Assembly: GCA_002454425.1 (NCBI GenBank)
Contig: DKIV01000021.1
Location: 23,150-58,178 of the forward strand
Reading direction: 5' to 3'
Length of the DNA stretch: 35,029 nucleotides
Source: Sphingobacteriaceae bacterium UBA6709
GTDB taxonomy: Bacteria; Bacteroidota; Bacteroidia; Sphingobacteriales; Sphingobacteriaceae
Made by a program: the position numbers and the translations under genes. The notes under the pieces were generated by a model. The model was not told the DNA's origin and did no database searches. It was given only the letters and a program-made list of their open reading frames with translations. Below, piece by piece: positions 1 to 8,722 of the stretch. How positions within the stretch are numbered: the stretch's first letter is position 1; each line of letters starts with the position of its first letter.

Positions 1-18
1 TGTCGATGAAATGTCGAT

Positions 19-397
19 CACCACTCGAGCGTCTCTCGAGTCTGTCCCGAGTCTGTCTCGGAACAGGTGGGGCGCAAGGGGGTACAAGCGGGAGCCGGGT
101 CTGTGACCTGAAAAGGTGCAGTCAGGGTTCATTGATGTGACATAATGCGACATGGTGGGACAATTACCCATCGCTCCTGACAGGCAGGGTAAACCGTAGC
201 GCTTATGGATCAGAAGATGATTCTGCGAGGTTTGTTAAGAAGGATGAAGCCGGGCGACGAAGAGTTAAGTAACTGAAGGATATGGCCTTGACTGCCGAAA
301 AAGATTACTTCACCTTTGTTCTGTCAGCGCTGCGTGCCGGTACCCATTGCAGCGGATCTTACAACTCCGATTCGCCGGGAGGGTTCAGGCGACAGGA
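19..397 (+). ncRNA. Putative structured RNA, possibly a group II intron remnant
   Basis: No open frame explains this stretch, but it can be drawn as nested short helices. An outer stem 19-22/66-69 encloses hairpins 24-29/35-40 and 47-51/57-61 as a three-way junction. Next come an ACCT-GAAA-AGGT tetraloop hairpin (106-117), a long-range stem 121-126/176-181, and a stem 183-187/292-296 holding hairpins 194-208, 211-225 and 263-274. A last domain is closed by 319-325/391-397 and contains 328-333/349-354 and 365-368/378-381. This domain-like layout with a GNRA loop resembles the 5' half of a group II intron. No reverse transcriptase frame and no domain V-like hairpin were found downstream, so an intact intron is not supported. 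The strand is inferred. Stems of 4 to 6 bp can arise by chance, so the call is tentative. Confidence 0.3.
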
Positions 398-880
398 AAA
401 TTAAATTTTTATTGTCATGTCAGGAATTACAAAAATCACGAGCGATGCTTCCATTGGCCCGGGCTCCAAGCTAAAGATGTTAAATGATCAGGTATCAATA
501 ACACCGGAGACACGATTTCGAGGCTCCAGATCCTCGAAAAAGCAAGGTGCCGCGCTTAATGCATTCGGAGGTTATCAGAGGAAGTCTCTCTTGCCAAAGG
601 CAGGAGCGCAAGCGACAGGGGCCATGAACCCAGGAACAACGGCAAGCGATCTGAGACTGATGGAAGCAGGACTGGAAAAAGAGCACTTTTGTGATTTGAA
701 AATAAGATATTGAAAGCAGGGATACACTTGGGGACATTCAGCGGAAGAGCAGCATTTAATACTTTCTGTCCGGATTAGATTTGGCATCCTCTGAAGTATC
801 CAACGAACCGGGCTTCTCCAATGATCAGCGATTGACGATAATAGCAAATGAACCTTCCCCCCGGCGAAGTGGCAATGTCC
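398..880. other. Gene-poor stretch with no recognisable product
   Basis: No convincing gene is visible. The longest frame that starts with ATG (417-713, plus, 98 codons) encodes a low-complexity, hydrophilic sequence with no family I recognise, and comparable frames run on the opposite strand, as expected for non-coding DNA. If the upstream RNA is a group II intron remnant, this is where the domain IV reading frame would lie, but no reverse transcriptase motif such as YADD was seen. It may be decayed accessory DNA. Confidence 0.4.
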
Positions 881-1402
881 TTAACGTTCAAGTTTGGCTT
901 TTCGCTTCACTAAGCTTAACTCAGCCGGAGAAAAACGTCCGCAGTTGCGCAGAAAGACAAACATATCATGTAGCAATGCAGGATCGTCAATATTAATTTT
1001 ATCAGCTGATACTAAGGCCATAATTTTCTTAGCATCTTCATCCTGATGTTTACTCAGATTCAAGAATGATGGTGTATAATACTCGATACTAAATCTTAAA
1101 AAACGAACCTCCAAATTTTCCGCGCTCATACCTACTGCCTTTTCCAGGTCTTTAATGCCACGACGAACATATTGAAGTTTGGAGTATGGATTCCAGGCAT
1201 GCTTCGCCATAATTGCCTGCGAGGCACCGTAATAAGCCAGCATTAACGCGTTTTGAGATTTAACAGCTCTCAGATTTTCACAAAAGAGCTCAGCCTGATT
1301 TTTATCCTTTAAAGCAAGAAAAAAGTCACGTCTCGCCTGGGAAACATCGTAGGCTCTAAGAGATAGCGGAAGCAGGAAAAGTATAAATAGAACAGTGCGC
1401 AT
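881..1402 (-). CDS. Small exported hypothetical protein
   Basis: A 173-residue protein that I do not recognise. It begins with a clear signal peptide: an Arg at residue 2, a hydrophobic core to about residue 15, and a probable cleavage after Leu-Arg-Ala near residue 17. The mature part looks mostly helical and charged, has no cysteine pair or catalytic motif I can name, and ends in a basic tail (VKRKAKLER). A periplasmic location is inferred. The ATG at 1402 is well placed for the signal peptide. The gene is divergent from the MscS-type channel, separated by 284 bases in which I found no clear promoter. Function unknown. Confidence 0.7.
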   Translation of the reverse strand: MRTVLFILFLLPLSLRAYDVSQARRDFFLALKDKNQAELFCENLRAVKSQNALMLAYYGASQAIMAKHAWNPYSKLQYVRRGIKDLEKAVGMSAENLEVRFLRFSIEYYTPSFLNLSKHQDEDAKKIMALVSADKINIDDPALLHDMFVFLRNCGRFSPAELSLVKRKAKLER

Positions 1403-1686
1403 CGTAATTTATGTTAAGGCGAAACCAAGATTATGCCGATTTGTTTGTCAACACCCTCCCCCAAAACCAAAGTATTAAGATGGTAAATCGTATTTAACAT
1501 AATTGAGATTATAAAAAACACACCGTAAAGGTTTAGGTGAAGTAAAACTATAAGTGTTCAAATAACGTCATTTTAATTCGCTGATCATAGATTTAACCTC
1601 AAATAGATGGTAAACGAAGGATTTTATAAATCAAACTCCTGTTTGAGACGTTAGAAAATAAGATTTTGATAATTTGAAAACGCCTT

Positions 1687-2763
1687 ATGGAAACATTACT
1701 TAATACGTTTAACAACTTACCTCACTTTGTCTGGAACATCCTTTTAATTGGTGTAGCTATTTTTTTAGGTCTTGGCATACGTGCCCTGATCCGAAAGTTT
1801 CTCCAATTCAACTATCGACGGAGCAACTACTATCTCTTCGAACTGATTTCAAGATATATGCATGGGCCTGCCGGATTCTTCTTTCCGCTGCTCATGGTAA
1901 ACCTGGCCTCTCCGTTTCTTCAGGCAAACAGAGAACAAATGGCGAGAACCGATCGCTTCATTGAAATCGCCTTAACGCTGGCCTTTGCCGCACTGGTTAT
2001 TAGTGCCATAAAGATACTCGAAGGGGTTATTTACCATATATACGACGTTAGCCAATCTGACAATCTGAAAGCCCGACGTATACGCACGCAGATGATGTTC
2101 CTGCGTCAGCTGGCAGTGACCATTATCGTAATCGTTACTGTGGCGATCATTCTGCTAAGCTTCGACAACCTCAGGAAACTAGGAACAGGGCTTCTGGGTG
2201 GTGTTGCCATCGGAGCGACCATTGTAGGTTTCGCAGCGCAACAGTCATTGGGGAACTTACTGGCCGGATTTCAAATTGCATTTACGCAACCCATCAGACT
2301 TGACGATGTGCTTGTTGTAGAAGGTGAATGGGGCCGTGTAGAAGAAATCACCCTCACCTACGTTGTGCTTAGGATTTGGGATGAGCGCCGGCTCATACTT
2401 CCTATTAACTACTTTATCACGAAGCCTTTTCAAAACTGGACACGCACCAGCTCGCAAATATTAGGTACGGTGTTCCTTTATATGGATTATAGCGTACCAA
2501 CAGACCCGTTGAGAGAGGAACTCACAAGACTATTGGAATCCTCTAAATTATGGGATGGCAGAGTAAACGTATTGCAAATCACCGATACTAAAGAACGCAC
2601 AATAGAGATACGCGCGTTGATGAGCGCCAGGAATTCCGGCGACGCTTTTGATCTGCGCTGTCTTGTACGCGAAAATCTCATCAAATATATTGAACAACAT
2701 TATCCTACGGCACTACCAAAAACAAGAGCCGAGATGCCTTCCGCCCTGCCTGCAACGACATAA
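1687..2763 (+). CDS. Mechanosensitive ion channel, MscS family
   Basis: A 358-residue inner-membrane protein. Hydrophobic segments lie near residues 15-35, 57-75, 92-112, 138-160 and 165-190. The last is the Gly/Ala-rich pore helix (GVAIGATIVGFAAQQSLGN), followed by the MscS beta domain with the family pattern of a G-rich stretch, a conserved P-I-R-L-D-D and a W-G-x-V-E-E-I-T-L-T-Y. A soluble alpha/beta domain forms the C-terminus. MscS channels open under membrane tension and release solutes during osmotic downshock. With about five membrane helices this is a mid-sized member rather than a minimal three-helix MscS. It is followed after 54 bases by a permease gene that appears to have its own promoter. 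Confidence 0.92.
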   Translation: METLLNTFNNLPHFVWNILLIGVAIFLGLGIRALIRKFLQFNYRRSNYYLFELISRYMHGPAGFFFPLLMVNLASPFLQANREQMARTDRFIEIALTLAFAALVISAIKILEGVIYHIYDVSQSDNLKARRIRTQMMFLRQLAVTIIVIVTVAIILLSFDNLRKLGTGLLGGVAIGATIVGFAAQQSLGNLLAGFQIAFTQPIRLDDVLVVEGEWGRVEEITLTYVVLRIWDERRLILPINYFITKPFQNWTRTSSQILGTVFLYMDYSVPTDPLREELTRLLESSKLWDGRVNVLQITDTKERTIEIRALMSARNSGDAFDLRCLVRENLIKYIEQHYPTALPKTRAEMPSALPATT

Positions 2764-2782
2764 AGACGACTGTAACAATAGG

Positions 2783-2790
2783 TATCTTTG
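2783..2790 (+). promoter_or_regulatory. -7 promoter element of the 2818 permease gene
   Basis: TATCTTTG matches the Bacteroidota primary-sigma -7 consensus TAnnTTTG and lies 27 bases before the ATG. No good -33 TTTG is visible. Confidence 0.5.
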
Positions 2791-2817
2791 CTCGTCTAAA
2801 TAATAAAAGATTCTATT

Positions 2818-4062
2818 ATGTCGATAAGTAAAAGCGATAGGGAAAATGTACGTGTGGCGCTGCAGTCGGTGGGCGCCAACAAATTAAGGACCTTTTTGAC
2901 GGCCTCCATTATCGCTATCGGACTAATGGCTTTGGTAGGAATTCTAACTTCCATCGATGCTATAAAAAGCTCTCTGAACGACAATTTTGCACGCATGGGA
3001 GCCAATTCTTTCAACATCCGTAACAGAGGAGTTGGTATCAGAGTTGGGGGATCAGGACAACGGGCAAAAGTTTTTAAATCCATATCCTATAGAGAGGCCG
3101 TTGCTTTTAAAAGACGTTTTAACTCCATGGCTGTGGTATCGGTAAGTGCACCGGCGGCACAGGCGTCTACAGCCAAATATGGAAGCAAGAAAACCAACCC
3201 CAATATTCCGGTGCTGGGTGGTGATGAAAACTACCTCCGTACCGCAGGCTATGAGGTTGAGTCAGGAAGAAACTTCTCTCAAACGGAAATTGACAAGGGT
3301 GCTGGTGTGGTGATCATCGGATCGGAGATTAAGAGTACTTTATATCCCGACACAGACCCTCTGAATAAGTCGATACTCATCGGAGGCTCACGTTTTCTGG
3401 TCGTGGGCGTACTTAAATCAAAAGGCTCAGGGTCAGGATTCGGAGGCGACAAAACGTGTATTACGCCACTGGCAAGAGCACGTCAGATCATGAACACCTC
3501 GCAGCCCTCCTATACAATAACAGTGATGTCACCAGCGCCGGAAAGGACAGATTACCTGATCGGCGAGGCAACAGCTCTTTTCAGAAATTTAAGAGGGCTC
3601 AAGGCGGGAATGGAGGATAATTTCGAAATTACCAAGAGCGATGCCATCGTACAGACACTCCTTGAGAATATCAGATATGTAACCCTGGCAGCCATCGTTA
3701 TAGCGATAGTAACCTTAGCCGGAGCGTCTATTGGATTAATGAACATTATGTTGGTATCAGTTACCGAACGGACCCGCGAAATAGGCGTACGCAAAGCTAT
3801 TGGAGGTACACCGGCGATTATCCGTCAGCAATTTCTTATTGAAGCGATTGTTATCTGCCTTATCGGAGGTATCGCCGGAATAATTCTGGGCATCGCTATT
3901 GGAAACATGGTTGCCATGTTGCTGGAAGCAAAATTCCTGATTCCCTGGATGTGGATAACAATGGGAGTAATAATATGTATCTGCGTTGGGGTAGTTTCCG
4001 GACTGTATCCGGCGTCTAAAGCCTCTAAATTAGATCCGGTGGAAGCTTTACGTTACGAATAG
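2818..4062 (+). CDS. ABC transporter permease, MacB/FtsX type
   Basis: A 414-residue protein with the layout of MacB-type (type VII) permeases: one membrane helix near residues 22-42, a large periplasmic MacB_PCD-like domain to about residue 285, then three C-terminal helices (about 290-315, 340-365 and 380-402) of the FtsX domain. The cytoplasmic coupling motif T-E-R-T-R-E-I-G-V-R-K-A-I-G-G is present, as is the closing Y-P-A-x-K-A-x-x-L-D-P-V-E-A-L-R. Family members transmit ATP-driven motions across the inner membrane for export, lipoprotein release or envelope remodelling. No ATPase gene and no adaptor lie next to it here, so its ATPase partner must be encoded elsewhere. The substrate cannot be inferred. 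Confidence 0.9.
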   Translation: MSISKSDRENVRVALQSVGANKLRTFLTASIIAIGLMALVGILTSIDAIKSSLNDNFARMGANSFNIRNRGVGIRVGGSGQRAKVFKSISYREAVAFKRRFNSMAVVSVSAPAAQASTAKYGSKKTNPNIPVLGGDENYLRTAGYEVESGRNFSQTEIDKGAGVVIIGSEIKSTLYPDTDPLNKSILIGGSRFLVVGVLKSKGSGSGFGGDKTCITPLARARQIMNTSQPSYTITVMSPAPERTDYLIGEATALFRNLRGLKAGMEDNFEITKSDAIVQTLLENIRYVTLAAIVIAIVTLAGASIGLMNIMLVSVTERTREIGVRKAIGGTPAIIRQQFLIEAIVICLIGGIAGIILGIAIGNMVAMLLEAKFLIPWMWITMGVIICICVGVVSGLYPASKASKLDPVEALRYE

Positions 4063-4094
4063 GAGCAAAGGGATAAGCGGTTTATAAAGTAAAG

Positions 4095-4125
4095 AAGGAG
4101 CGCTCCTTTATGAGAAGCGCTCCTT
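4095..4125. terminator. Bidirectional terminator hairpin between convergent genes
   Basis: A perfect 10-bp inverted repeat (AAGGAGCGCT at 4095-4104 and AGCGCTCCTT at 4116-4125) sits between the permease stop and the dTDP-glucose dehydratase stop. Short A and T runs flank it, which suits termination from both sides. Confidence 0.75.
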
Positions 4126-4129
4126 TAAA

Positions 4130-5182
4130 TCAACGATTATATTGTTGTTGATAATATTCCTGATAACGACCCGAGGTAACATTCTCTAGCCACTCTTCAT
4201 TCTCAAGAAACCAATCTACTGTCTTCTCCAGGCCTTCCTCAAACTGTAGACTAGGAGTCCAGCCTAAGTCGCGTTGCAATTTACCAGAGTCTATCGCGTA
4301 GCGCAGATCATGACCAGCCCTGTCGGTAACAAAGCTTATCAGCTGCTCGGAAGTACCAGGGGCTCTATCTAATTTCTTATCCATGATCTTGCATAACAAA
4401 CGGATCAAGTCGATATTTTTCCACTCGTTATGACCGCCGATGTTGTAAGTATCACCGGACTTCGCCTGATGAAAAATTACATCGATCGCCCGCGCGTGAT
4501 CAACCACCCACAGCCAGTCCCGGATATTCTCGCCTTTGCCGTATACGGGCACAGGCTTATTGTTCTTGATATTGTTTATTGCCAGAGGAATAAGCTTTTC
4601 AGGGAAATGAAAAGATCCATAGTTATTAGAGCAATTGGAGATTACCGCATCCATACCATAGGTATCATGGTAGGCTCTGACAAAGTGATCAGAACTTGCT
4701 TTTGATGCCGAATAAGGGCTATGCGGATCATAAGCGGTTTCTTCGGTAAACATGCCATCCTCGCCCAATGTGCCATAAACCTCATCAGTAGATACATGAT
4801 AAAAACGATGCGCGGCGTAATTCTCCTTCCAGTTAGCACGCGCGGCGTTCAACAGGTTTACCGTACCCACCACATTGGTCATCACAAAATCAATGGGACT
4901 GCTGATAGACCTGTCAACATGTGATTCGGCCGCGAGGTGTATCACCGCATCAAAGTTCTCTTCAGCAAACAGACTATCAATAAATTTCGCGTCAACAATA
5001 TCGCCCTTAACAAAACGATAGTTCGAGGCATTCTCAACGTCTTTGAGATTAGCTAAGTTGCCTGCATAGGTAAGCTTATCAAGGTTTACTATCTGATACT
5101 CCGGGTACGTAGTAACAAACCTACGCACAACGTGTGAGCCAATGAAACCAGCGCCTCCGGTTATAAGAATCTTTTTGCTCAT
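4130..5182 (-). CDS. rfbB: dTDP-glucose 4,6-dehydratase
   Basis: A 350-residue short-chain dehydrogenase of the extended class. It has the NAD-binding G-G-A-G-F-I-G-S near residues 8-15, the catalytic S-T-D-E-V-Y-G, the Y-S-A-S-K (YxxxK) pair, and the signature N-I-R-D-W-L-W-V-V-D-H-A-R-A that distinguishes RmlB/RfbB from other sugar-nucleotide dehydratases. It converts dTDP-glucose to dTDP-4-keto-6-deoxyglucose, the branch point to dTDP-rhamnose and other deoxysugars for surface polysaccharides. Length is normal. It lies last in the nucleotide-sugar cluster, 49 bases after the epimerase gene, with its own putative -7 box in that gap. The usual partners rfbA, rfbC and rfbD are not in the window. 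Confidence 0.93.
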   Translation of the reverse strand: MSKKILITGGAGFIGSHVVRRFVTTYPEYQIVNLDKLTYAGNLANLKDVENASNYRFVKGDIVDAKFIDSLFAEENFDAVIHLAAESHVDRSISSPIDFVMTNVVGTVNLLNAARANWKENYAAHRFYHVSTDEVYGTLGEDGMFTEETAYDPHSPYSASKASSDHFVRAYHDTYGMDAVISNCSNNYGSFHFPEKLIPLAINNIKNNKPVPVYGKGENIRDWLWVVDHARAIDVIFHQAKSGDTYNIGGHNEWKNIDLIRLLCKIMDKKLDRAPGTSEQLISFVTDRAGHDLRYAIDSGKLQRDLGWTPSLQFEEGLEKTVDWFLENEEWLENVTSGRYQEYYQQQYNR

Positions 5183-5205
5183 TATGTGTATATAAGAAAT
5201 GATTG

Positions 5206-5213
5206 CAAAGATA
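5206..5213 (-). promoter_or_regulatory. -7 promoter element of rfbB
   Basis: On the minus strand this reads TATCTTTG (consensus TAnnTTTG), in the galE-rfbB gap 23 bases before the rfbB ATG. It suggests rfbB can be transcribed apart from the upstream genes. Confidence 0.5.
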
Positions 5214-5231
5214 ACTATTTAAAACCTCTGG

Positions 5232-6260
5232 TTATACCAAAGGATTTTCCTTTACATATTGCTCCCAGGCCCAGGCAGAACGCATCATATCCTCAAGACC
5301 AAGCTCCGCTTTCCAGTTAAGACCAGCTTCCGACTTAGTAACGTCGCCCCACACCTTCTCAATATCACCAGCACGACGAGGGCCAATCTGGTAGTTAAGC
5401 TTTACGCCTGTGCTCTTCTCAAAGGCACCAATAACCTCCAATACCGTGCTACCCTTGCCGGTACCCACGTTAAACACCTCATATTTGGCATCCATATGTC
5501 CTTCTTCCATTCTTTGCAGGGCTGCAAGATGCGCTTTAGCAAGGTCGACAACATGAATATAGTCACGGATGCAACTGCCATCGGGCGTATCGTAATCATT
5601 GCCAAATACAGTGATCGGACCACGCTTTCCAATAGCACTTTGCGTTATAAAAGGCACCAGGTTCTGAGGTATTCCAATAGGAAGCTCTCCGATAAGAGCA
5701 GTATCGTGCGCTCCCACAGGGTTAAAATAACGGAGAGCTATAAAGTTGTAATTTGAATTTGCTGTTGCTGTTTCGGCGAGAATCTCTTCCGCGATCTGTT
5801 TGGTATTACCATATGGCGACTCTGCCTTCTTCACAGGCGCGGCCTCTGTAACGGGAAGAATATCCGGCTGTCCGTAGACCGTACAAGACGAAGAAAACAC
5901 GAAATCTACCTTACGTCCTTCAAATGCGGTGATAAGGTTGATTAAAGAGAAGAAGTTGTTGCGATAATATTTCAAGGGAAATTGAACCGATTCGCCTACC
6001 GCCTTATACGCCGCGAAGTGAATCACACCGCTGATCTCCGTATGCTCTTTGATGAAGGCGATAGTCTTCTCCTCTTCGCTAAGATCAAGCTGAAAAAAAT
6101 CGGGGCGTATGCCACTAACTTTCTCGATCTGATCAACAATTTGAATGCTTGAATTGCTGAGGTTATCAACGATGATCACCTTGTATCCAGCCTTTTGAAG
6201 TTCAACAACAGTATGAGAACCGATATATCCGGTGCCACCTGTCACAAGTATGGTTTTCAT
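5232..6260 (-). CDS. galE: UDP-glucose 4-epimerase
   Basis: A 342-residue protein with the GalE pattern: NAD-binding G-G-T-G-Y-I-G-S-H at residues 7-15, S-S-S-C-T-V-Y-G with the active-site serine region, and the catalytic Y-G-N-T-K (YxxxK). The R-D-Y-I-H-V-V-D-L-A motif and length match bacterial GalE. It interconverts UDP-glucose and UDP-galactose in the cytoplasm, supplying galactose for envelope glycans and returning galactose to central metabolism. Its ATG lies 2 bases after the stop of the preceding decarboxylase gene, so the two are probably translationally coupled. Some family members also act on N-acetylated sugars; the sequence alone does not settle that. Confidence 0.93.
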   Translation of the reverse strand: MKTILVTGGTGYIGSHTVVELQKAGYKVIIVDNLSNSSIQIVDQIEKVSGIRPDFFQLDLSEEEKTIAFIKEHTEISGVIHFAAYKAVGESVQFPLKYYRNNFFSLINLITAFEGRKVDFVFSSSCTVYGQPDILPVTEAAPVKKAESPYGNTKQIAEEILAETATANSNYNFIALRYFNPVGAHDTALIGELPIGIPQNLVPFITQSAIGKRGPITVFGNDYDTPDGSCIRDYIHVVDLAKAHLAALQRMEEGHMDAKYEVFNVGTGKGSTVLEVIGAFEKSTGVKLNYQIGPRRAGDIEKVWGDVTKSEAGLNWKAELGLEDMMRSAWAWEQYVKENPLV

Positions 6261-6262
6261 GT

Positions 6263-7252
6263 TTATTTATTATAACTGGTAAAATCCTTATGTTCAACCT
6301 TTTCAAGCACGTCTTTCGGCAGTGACTTGAAATATTCGTAGGTAATTTTAAGTCCTTCAGCTCTTGAAACCTTAGGTTCCCATCCCAGAATTTCCTTCGC
6401 TTTAGTGATGTCAGGACGACGTTGCTTAGGATCATCCACTGGAAGAGGTCTCGTTACGAGCTTCTGACTTGTTCCTGTGAGCTTTATTATCTCATCGCCA
6501 AACTCCTTGATAGAGATTTCATCAGGGTTACCGATGTTTACGGGTTGAGCATAATCCGATAATAGAAGGCGATATATTCCTTCAATAAGATCATCAACAT
6601 AACAGAAAGAGCGCGTCTGACTACCATCTCCAAAAACAGTAAGATCCTCGCCACGAATGGCCTGCCCAATAAACGCAGGCAATACACGTCCGTCATTCAG
6701 ACGCATACGTGGTCCGTAGGTATTGAATATACGCACAATACGTGTTTCAAGGCCATGGAATGTATGGTATGCCATGGTGATGGCTTCCTGAAAACGTTTA
6801 GCTTCATCATATACTCCCCGAGGACCTATAGGATTTACATTACCCCAGTATTCCTCTGACTGAGGACTAACATTTGGATCGCCATACACCTCTGAGGTTG
6901 ACGCGATAAGAATGCGCGCCTCTTTCTCTTTGGCTAGTCCCAATAAGTTATGAATACCCAGGGAGCCCACTTTCAGGGTTTGGATAGGAATCTTCAGGTA
7001 GTCAATAGGACTGGCCGGGGACGCGAAATGAAGAATATAATCCAGCTTACCTGGTACGTGAACGAACTTCGAAACATCGTGGTGGTGGAATTCAAAATCC
7101 TCACGTTTAAAAAGGTGCTCAATATTACGTAAGTCGCCGGTGATAAGATTATCCATGGCGATAACATAATATCCCTCTTTGATAAATCTATCACATAGGT
7201 GCGAACCCAAAAAACCGGCAGCGCCGGTTATTAATACTCTTTTCTTTCCCAT
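6263..7252 (-). CDS. UDP-glucuronate decarboxylase (UDP-xylose synthase)
   Basis: A 329-residue extended SDR with G-A-A-G-F-L-G-S-H near the N-terminus, the motif H-F-A-S-P-A-S-P, S-T-S-E-V-Y-G, and G-P-R-G-V-Y-D-E-A-K-R around the catalytic Tyr and Lys. These last patterns are characteristic of UXS enzymes, which oxidise and decarboxylate UDP-glucuronate to UDP-xylose. The context agrees: the gene overlaps by one base the UDP-glucose dehydrogenase gene that makes its substrate. Xylose for capsule, exopolysaccharide or lipopolysaccharide is the likely end use. A related dTDP-glucose dehydratase is a weaker alternative because the UXS-specific motifs are present. Confidence 0.9.
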   Translation of the reverse strand: MGKKRVLITGAAGFLGSHLCDRFIKEGYYVIAMDNLITGDLRNIEHLFKREDFEFHHHDVSKFVHVPGKLDYILHFASPASPIDYLKIPIQTLKVGSLGIHNLLGLAKEKEARILIASTSEVYGDPNVSPQSEEYWGNVNPIGPRGVYDEAKRFQEAITMAYHTFHGLETRIVRIFNTYGPRMRLNDGRVLPAFIGQAIRGEDLTVFGDGSQTRSFCYVDDLIEGIYRLLLSDYAQPVNIGNPDEISIKEFGDEIIKLTGTSQKLVTRPLPVDDPKQRRPDITKAKEILGWEPKVSRAEGLKITYEYFKSLPKDVLEKVEHKDFTSYNK

Positions 7253-8565
7253 TATTGTTCTACAATTATACGTCCTATACTGTTATAATAATATCCATAA
7301 TCGACCATCCGGTTTAAATCATACAGATTTCTGCCATCAAAAATAACCTTTGCCTTCATTGCTTCTTCCATTCTGGCGAAATCGGGATTTCTGAACAGCG
7401 ACCATTCGGTCACAATCACCAGCGCGTCAACGTCTTTAAGGGCTTCATAAGGATCAGCGGCAAAAGCGATGCGATCACCTTTCAGACGCTTAACATTATC
7501 CATTGCTTCTGGATCATAAGCCACAATATTAGCATTCTCCGCAAGCAACGCGTCAATGATGTACAAAGCAGGAGCTTCTCTGATATCGTCTGTTTCCGGC
7601 TTGAACGCTAGTCCCCAGATGGCGAACTTCTTTCCTGCCAGGTCACCATTATAGTACTTCTTCATCTTCTCCACAAGTACAGTTTTCTGCTTTTCGTTTA
7701 CTGACATTACAGATTTAAGAATGCTAAAATCATAGTCAACCTCATCCGCTGATTTTGCCAAGGCCTGCACATCCTTGGGGAAACAGCTGCCACCATATCC
7801 TACACCGGGAAACAAGAATCGCTTACCGATACGCGCATCCGAACCAATGCCCCGGCGAACCATGTCTACATCAGCGCCAACGAGCTCACACATATTGGCG
7901 ATCTCATTCATGAAGGTAATTTTTGTTGCCAGGAACGAATTGGCAGCATATTTAGTAAGCTCAGAAGAGCGTTCATCCATAAAGATGATAGGATTTCCCG
8001 AACGTACATATGGACCGTAGAGTTCGGCCATCAATGCACGCGCGCGATCGCTGCTGGTACCCACCACCACACGATCAGGTTTCATGAAGTCTTCAACTGC
8101 CACACCCTCACGCAGGAACTCAGGATTAGACACCACGTCTACCTCAACACTGGTATTCTCAGCAAACACAGCGCGAACCTTGTCTGCGGTACCCACAGGC
8201 ACCGTCGATTTAGTAACAACAACCTTGTAATCTTTTATTAAACGCGCTATATCTTTTGAGGCGCCCAGTACATAGCTCAGATCCGCGGAGCCATCTCCTC
8301 CCGGAGGCGTGGGCAAGGCCATGAAGATAATCTGCGCGTCGAGAACAGCTTCCTCAAGCTGTGTGGTAAAGGTTAAACGCTTCTGAACAATATTACGAAG
8401 GAATAATATGTCTAATCCCGGCTCATAAATGGGAATTTCGCCATTCCTCATTTTAGCAACCTTTTCAGCATTGACATCAACGCAAACTACGTCATTCCCT
8501 GTCTCTGCAAGGCAGGTTCCGGTAACCAGTCCTACGTAACCGGTTCCTACAACAGCTATTTTCAT
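7252..8565 (-). CDS. ugd: UDP-glucose 6-dehydrogenase
   Basis: A 437-residue member of the UDP-glucose/GDP-mannose dehydrogenase family. The Rossmann motif G-T-G-Y-V-G-L-V-T-G is at residues 7-16, and the catalytic cysteine is Cys261 in G-Y-G-G-S-C-F-P-K-D. The central helix region (E-L-T-K-Y-A-A-N-S-F-L-A) and the C-terminal UDP-binding domain (W-G-L-A-F-K-P-E-T-D-D-I-R-E-A) are complete. It oxidises UDP-glucose to UDP-glucuronate with two NAD. It heads the four-gene nucleotide-sugar cluster: the TAA stop shares one base with the ATG of the decarboxylase gene. The promoter should lie in the 157 bases shared with the divergent KDO transferase gene, where I found no clear -7 box. Confidence 0.95.
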   Translation of the reverse strand: MKIAVVGTGYVGLVTGTCLAETGNDVVCVDVNAEKVAKMRNGEIPIYEPGLDILFLRNIVQKRLTFTTQLEEAVLDAQIIFMALPTPPGGDGSADLSYVLGASKDIARLIKDYKVVVTKSTVPVGTADKVRAVFAENTSVEVDVVSNPEFLREGVAVEDFMKPDRVVVGTSSDRARALMAELYGPYVRSGNPIIFMDERSSELTKYAANSFLATKITFMNEIANMCELVGADVDMVRRGIGSDARIGKRFLFPGVGYGGSCFPKDVQALAKSADEVDYDFSILKSVMSVNEKQKTVLVEKMKKYYNGDLAGKKFAIWGLAFKPETDDIREAPALYIIDALLAENANIVAYDPEAMDNVKRLKGDRIAFAADPYEALKDVDALVIVTEWSLFRNPDFARMEEAMKAKVIFDGRNLYDLNRMVDYGYYYNSIGRIIVEQ

Positions 8566-8722
8566 ATATAATATTAGTTTTGAGATTAATGAAGGTGACG
8601 CCGCATATTCATACTTATTTACAGCTTTCGGTGCAAGTTAAACAAATTGAAGTATCGAAAGAGTGAGCGCTTTTTTATTTTTTTTAATTTAACTTCGATG
8701 CCATTAAAACTACGACAATAAT

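Noticed and set aside
37..57. Two tandem copies of CGAGTCTGTC, 11 bases apart
   Set aside because: Only two copies and no spacer pattern, so this is not a CRISPR array; the repeat is better explained by the two hairpins it forms.
5259..5756. 165-codon plus-strand frame antisense to galE
   Set aside because: It overlaps a clear epimerase gene and has no recognisable domain or signal.
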